A stretch of 8,934 bases of DNA from an uncultured Clostridia bacterium. GTDB taxonomy: Bacteria; Bacillota; Clostridia; TANB77; CAG-508. Every line of letters begins with the position of its first letter. Position 1 is the stretch's first letter. This document shows, in pieces, positions 6,451 through 8,934 of the stretch. Below the pieces are notes generated by a model. That model did no database searches. It saw only the letters and a list, made by a program, of their open reading frames with translations, and was not told the DNA's origin. Made by a program: the position numbers and the translations under genes. The DNA lies in NCBI GenBank assembly GCA_947623615.1, contig CANQHH010000049.1, positions 1 through 8,934 on the forward strand. Reading direction: 5' to 3'.

Positions 6451-6901
6451 AAGTTTTTCCACCTAAATGTTTTCTCATTCTCATTTCAGCATCCTTTTTA
6501 GCAATATCTTGACGTTTATCATATAGTTTTTTACCTTTACCAATTCCAAGTTCAATCTTTAAAAAATTGCCATTAAAATATAAACAAATAGGTACAAGAG
6601 TATAGCCTTTTTGCTTGATTAAACCTGTTAGCTTGTTTATTTCTCGTTTATTTAAAAGTAATTTACGGGTACGTAATGGGTCTTTATTAAAAATATTACC
6701 ATGTTCATAAGGACTTATATGCATACCATAAATGTATACTTCGCCATTTTTAATATTTGCATAACTATCTTTTAAATTAACTTTTCTATTACGAATAGAT
6801 TTTATTTCTGTTCCTGTAAGAACAATACCAGCCTCAATAGTACTATCAATACTGTAATTGTGTCTTGCAGTAGGGTTGTTTGCAATTATTTTTTTTACCA
6901 T
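6449..6901 (-). CDS. smpB: SmpB, tmRNA-binding trans-translation protein
   Basis: SmpB binds tmRNA (ssrA) and delivers it to stalled ribosomes, releasing them and tagging the unfinished peptide. The 150-residue length is normal. The sequence shows the family's N-terminal core IANNPTARHNYSI, then GIVLTGTEIKSIR, the ISPYEHGN segment, and RKLLLNKREI. The basic C-terminal tail GKGKKLYDKRQDIAKKDAEM enters the ribosomal A site and decoding centre. The start follows AAAGG (6911-6915) by nine bases. It has its own promoter (6950-6978) and ends inside the shared terminator, so it is monocistronic. In many Bacillota smpB lies beside rnr or ssrA; neither is visible here. The final residues KHLGGKT differ from many homologues, but this end of the family varies. 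Confidence 0.96.
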   Translation of the reverse strand: MVKKIIANNPTARHNYSIDSTIEAGIVLTGTEIKSIRNRKVNLKDSYANIKNGEVYIYGMHISPYEHGNIFNKDPLRTRKLLLNKREINKLTGLIKQKGYTLVPICLYFNGNFLKIELGIGKGKKLYDKRQDIAKKDAEMRMRKHLGGKT

Positions 6902-6949
6902 AATTTACATCCTTTAAAATATATTTAGGTTTTATATTACCTAATAAAT

Positions 6950-6978
6950 ATTATATAATGAAAATTTGTATATAACAA
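6950..6978 (-). promoter_or_regulatory. Sigma-A promoter of smpB
   Basis: On the minus strand TTGTTA (6973-6978), 17 bases, then a perfect TATAAT (6950-6955) give a start near 6943, about 42 bases before the ATG. A 6-bp inverted repeat, TTAGGT/ACCTAA (6925-6930 and 6939-6944), lies at the very 5' end of the leader. Confidence 0.8.
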
Positions 6979-7009
6979 GATAAATATGAAAATAATAATA
7001 TACATATAA

Positions 7010-7040
7010 AAACCTAAACAATTTTGAATTGTTTAGGTTT
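7010..7040 (-). terminator. Terminator of the 7087-7533 gene
   Basis: AAACCTAAACAATT (7010-7023) and AATTGTTTAGGTTT (7027-7040) form a perfect 14-bp stem with a 3-base loop. Read on the minus strand, the stem runs into a T-rich stretch (complement of 7004-7012). It lies 47 bases after the minus-strand stop. Confidence 0.85.
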
Positions 7041-7086
7041 GGAATATACAACAAGGCCTAAATTACTTTTTTATTGAATACTTTTC

Positions 7087-7533
7087 TTATAAATCATCTG
7101 AATTTATATAAGAATTGTTATTAGAAGAACGCTCTTTGAAATAAGACCATAATAGAACACCAACTCCGATAGCTGTAATACCAATAACAATCCATGTATA
7201 TGTTGTTGTTGGTATTGTAGTTCCAGCATCAGTTCCAGTACCTAAATCTGTAGCAGTTCTTGTAGCAGTATAGTTATCACCATTATTTCCATTATTATTA
7301 TCTCCCATTGTTCCCATCATGCTTCTTGCACCATTACCTACAGTGTTTATTCCATCTTGTACAGTTCTACCAATAGCACCACCAACATTTTCAACTGTGT
7401 TTTCTGCGGTTCCTACAGCATTTCTAACATCGTTTTTCATATTGTCCATATTATTTGCAGCAAATGTATAAGATAGGGAAAAAAGTGAAATAATAAGGGT
7501 AATTATTGAAATTGTTAAAATTTTATTTTTCAT
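7087..7533 (-). CDS. Small exported membrane-anchored low-complexity protein
   Basis: I do not recognise a named family. The start is the ATG at 7533, not the open ATG 42 bases further up at 7575: a strong AAGGAGG (7542-7548) sits eight bases before it, and the shorter form begins with a proper signal peptide. The 148 residues are a signal peptide (1-25, cleavage probably after YTFA), then an Asn/Gly/Val stretch with evenly spaced small and Val residues (NAVGTAENTVENVGGAIG) that could form an amphipathic helix. A Gly/Asn/Thr linker, one membrane helix (about 112-133, YTWIVIGITAIGVGVLLW), and a short KER-containing cytosolic tail ending in polar Asn/Ser follow. This predicts a type I membrane protein facing outward. 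There is no LPXTG motif, so sortase anchoring is not supported. The neighbour at 7689-8114 has the same plan. Confidence 0.8.
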   Translation of the reverse strand: MKNKILTISIITLIISLFSLSYTFAANNMDNMKNDVRNAVGTAENTVENVGGAIGRTVQDGINTVGNGARSMMGTMGDNNNGNNGDNYTATRTATDLGTGTDAGTTIPTTTYTWIVIGITAIGVGVLLWSYFKERSSNNNSYINSDDL

Positions 7534-7641
7534 CTTATTAACCTCCTTAAAAATTTGAGTAAAAAAATTTCTCATTAATATTATTGTTTTTTATAATTAA
7601 AATATACCCTTATAAAAATATAAAAAATTACAAAACATAAC

Positions 7642-7675
7642 AAAAAAAGGTATCTTAAATAAAATTTAAGATACC
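7642..7675 (-). terminator. Terminator of the 7689-8114 gene
   Basis: GGTATCTTAAA (7649-7659) and TTTAAGATACC (7665-7675) form a perfect 11-bp stem with a 5-base loop. On the minus strand it is followed by seven T (complement of 7642-7648). This separates the two small surface-protein genes into distinct transcripts. No convincing promoter for the downstream gene could be picked out in the extreme AT of 7549-7648. Confidence 0.88.
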
Positions 7676-7688
7676 GAAAAATAAAAAT

Positions 7689-8114
7689 TTATTTTAATCT
7701 AATAAGAATAGCTATTGAAAGTAAAATTAAAATAATACCAACAGTTATCAAAAGTAAACTCAAAATATTAGAAGTACTTAAACCTTCTTCTACTATAGTA
7801 CCAACACCAGCAGCTTGTACAACTTCATCAGGTGTAGATGATGTGTCATCTTCTTCAGTGGCATCTGGATCTTGTTGATCAGTTGGATTTTCAGTTGGAT
7901 TTGCTGTTGGGTCTTCAGTTGTTGGATTTTGAGTTGGATCAGCTGTTTGATCAATTACAGGATCTACAATTGATTCATTTGCGTCAGTTACTTCTTGGTT
8001 TGTATCAGTGGCAGGAAGATTCATATCTATATTAGTAGCATGTATACTATAAAAATTTAAAAATAAAGCAAATATAATTAAAATAATAGATAATATTCTG
8101 ATAGTTTTTGACAT
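7689..8114 (-). CDS. Small exported acidic Pro/Thr-repeat membrane protein
   Basis: No named family is recognised. The 141 residues begin with a signal peptide (about 1-26, ending YSIHA). A strongly acidic Asp/Glu/Thr/Pro region follows, with a short repeat of (N/D)PT units between residues 59 and 78 (DPTQNPTTEDPTANPTENPT). The chain ends in a membrane helix (about 115-138) and a tiny basic tail, IRLK. It is predicted to sit in the membrane with an extended acidic stalk outside. GGAGGT (8123-8128) lies eight bases before the ATG and decides the start. It resembles its neighbour at 7087-7533 in size and layout but not in sequence. The Pro/Thr repeat is reminiscent of wall-spanning stalks. There is no LPXTG or other anchoring signal. 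Function is unknown. Confidence 0.8.
   Translation of the reverse strand: MSKTIRILSIILIIFALFLNFYSIHATNIDMNLPATDTNQEVTDANESIVDPVIDQTADPTQNPTTEDPTANPTENPTDQQDPDATEEDDTSSTPDEVVQAAGVGTIVEEGLSTSNILSLLLITVGIILILLSIAILIRLK
7881..7940 (-). repeat. Short degenerate tandem repeat coding for (N/D)PT units
   Basis: Inside the 7689-8114 gene the DNA repeats words such as GTTGGATTTTCAGTTGGATT on the plus strand, encoding five (N/D)PT units. Units are in frame and of slightly unequal length, so copy number could vary without breaking the gene. Confidence 0.5.
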
Positions 8115-8156
8115 TAATATGTACCTCCAATATAAAAATTAAAAATTAACAATATA

Positions 8157-8185
8157 ATAATACACAAAATAAAATAAAAAGTCTA
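8157..8185 (-). promoter_or_regulatory. Candidate promoter of the 7689-8114 gene
   Basis: On the minus strand TAGACT (8180-8185), 17 bases, then TATTAT (8157-8162) match 4 of 6 and 5 of 6 consensus positions. They lie about 43 bases before the start codon. The region is very AT-rich, so this is tentative. Confidence 0.45.
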
Positions 8186-8223
8186 GTGATTTTAAAAAAA
8201 AATATAAATAATTTAAAAATTAG

Positions 8224-8232
8224 TGATATAAT
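8224..8232 (+). promoter_or_regulatory. Extended -10 promoter of the nadD-like gene
   Basis: TGATATAAT (8224-8232) is a full extended -10 element (TGn plus TATAAT). The expected -35 place (about 8204-8209) has no good match, which extended -10 promoters tolerate. The start would be near 8239, about 24 bases before the ATG. Confidence 0.6.
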
Positions 8233-8262
8233 ATATAAAAATTATTGCAGGAGAAGAAAAAT

Positions 8263-8871
8263 ATGGAAGTCAAAAAAGAGATTATTGTTTTTGGAGGATC
8301 TTTTAATCCACCACTAAATTCGCATTTTTCATTAGCAGAACAAATTGTTAATGAGTATGAAAACATTGAAAAAGTGCTGTTTGTACCAGTTAATAGTAAA
8401 TATGAAAAAGAGCATTTGATATCAAATGAAGCAAGATATCAAATGTTAAAACTTGTTTGTGATAAAAATGAAAAATTTGATGTGTCAAGAATTGAGATAG
8501 ATAGTCCAAGAGCGTTATATACAATTGAAACATTAAGTATTTTAGAAAAAGAATATCCAAATAATACTATAAAATTTGCAACAGGAACAGACAATTTGAA
8601 ACAGATACATACATGGGAAAAAGCAGATGAATTAACAAAGAAATTTAAAATTTTAGTCCTTGAACGAGATAATGATGATATGGACGAAATTATTGCCAAT
8701 AACGAATTTTTAAGTGAAAATAAATCTTCATTTATAAAAGTAAAAAATAATATTAGAAGTAATTTAAGTTCAACATTTGTTAGAGATAAAATAAAAGCAG
8801 GAAAAAGCATAAGATATTTTACTCCTGATGAGGTAATTGATTATATGCAAAATAATAAATTGTATGAATAA
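8263..8871 (+). CDS. nadD: NadD-like nicotinate-nucleotide adenylyltransferase, variant motif
   Basis: The 202-residue protein belongs to the nucleotidyltransferase superfamily and looks like NadD, which joins ATP and nicotinate mononucleotide to form deamido-NAD in NAD synthesis. Supporting segments are GGSFNPP at the N-terminus, RALYTIETL, the FATGTDNLKQIHTWEKADEL block, and the C-terminal LSSTFVRDKI with YFTPDEVIDYM. The nucleotide-binding signature normally read as (T/H)xGH is here LNSH, so the first His/Thr and the Gly are replaced while the last His is kept. The start is ATG 8263 with AGGAG (8249-8253) nine bases upstream. A TTG 18 bases earlier is in frame but overlaps the ribosome site. 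Another gene begins 17 bases after its stop, so it probably leads an operon. Because of the altered motif it may be a divergent paralogue, so the symbol is provisional. Confidence 0.75.
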   Translation: MEVKKEIIVFGGSFNPPLNSHFSLAEQIVNEYENIEKVLFVPVNSKYEKEHLISNEARYQMLKLVCDKNEKFDVSRIEIDSPRALYTIETLSILEKEYPNNTIKFATGTDNLKQIHTWEKADELTKKFKILVLERDNDDMDEIIANNEFLSENKSSFIKVKNNIRSNLSSTFVRDKIKAGKSIRYFTPDEVIDYMQNNKLYE

Positions 8872-8888
8872 GGAAAGAAGGGAAGATA

Positions 8889-8934
8889 ATGTTAGAAAAA
8901 CAAAAATTACAAGAAGAGGCAGAAAATGCCATAA
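8889..8934 (+). CDS. Start of a downstream gene (partial)
   Basis: An ATG at 8889 follows GAAGGGA (8877-8883) by five bases and opens a frame, MLEKQKLQEEAENAI, that runs off the window. The 17-base gap to the NadD-like gene suggests one transcript. The helical, charged beginning would suit an NAD synthetase (NadE), which would fit the pathway, but 15 residues are too few to say. Confidence 0.6.
   Translation, partial: MLEKQKLQEEAENAI

Noticed and set aside
7087..7230. Sortase (LPXTG) anchoring of the small surface protein
   Set aside because: The segment before the membrane helix reads TIPTTTYTW, with no LPXTG-like motif, and the tail is longer and more polar than a sorting signal.
7534..7575. 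14-residue N-terminal extension of the 7087-7533 protein
   Set aside because: The strong AAGGAGG lies inside this extension and points to the ATG at 7533. The extension would also bury the signal peptide.
7838..8035. Plus-strand 65-codon Leu/Asp/Gln-rich open frame
   Set aside because: It is the antisense of the (N/D)PT repeat gene and has no ribosome site.
8245..8262. TTG start for the NadD-like protein
   Set aside because: It would place the AGGAG ribosome site inside the coding region. The ATG at 8263 has correct spacing and starts close to the GGSFNPP motif.

Overview
The window is AT-rich (roughly 70% or more A+T, by eye) and uses the standard bacterial code, with TGA as stop. Genes are compact, Shine-Dalgarno sequences are strong, and several promoters have near-consensus sigma-A spacing. 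The gene set is a TetR regulator with a YhgE/Pip protein, a Firmicutes-type AsnB, a class II fructose-bisphosphate aldolase, SmpB and a NadD-like protein. Together these point to a low-GC Bacillota, most likely a clostridial anaerobe. I cannot name the species.

Layout. 1-75 is the Asn/Gln-rich C-terminal end of an upstream gene, closed by an intrinsic terminator. 180-2851 is a two-gene operon: a TetR-family regulator, then a GTG-started YhgE/Pip-type membrane protein 4 bases downstream. Its sigma-A promoter is overlaid by an inverted repeat that looks like the regulator's own operator. A bidirectional terminator (2866-2905) separates this operon from the convergent asnB gene (2940-4760, minus). 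asnB appears to carry a one-base frameshift near its 3' end: reading the next frame restores a family-like tail that ends at 2912, just before the terminator.

Divergent from asnB is a small unrecognised gene (4949-5290). Its 113-residue product is two tandem copies of one ~45-residue unit. Its codon use differs from the neighbours, and two adjacent hairpins follow its stop codon. Next comes a monocistronic fba gene (5428-6357) with a clean promoter and all its zinc ligands. A 20-bp-stem bidirectional terminator lies between fba and the convergent smpB (6449-6901, minus).

7087-8114 holds two small minus-strand genes for exported, single-membrane-anchor, low-complexity proteins. Each has a strong Shine-Dalgarno sequence and its own terminator. 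A divergent intergenic region leads into a NadD-like nucleotidyltransferase (8263-8871, plus) with an altered nucleotide-binding motif. A gene starting at 8889 and cut by the window edge is probably co-transcribed with it.

Most of the window is ordinary housekeeping. The points that deserve a second look are the asnB frameshift, the duplicated-domain protein with its 3' hairpins, the variant NadD, and the pair of anchored surface proteins. I found no CRISPR array, insertion sequence, rRNA or tRNA. No gene-free stretch exceeds 300 bases.
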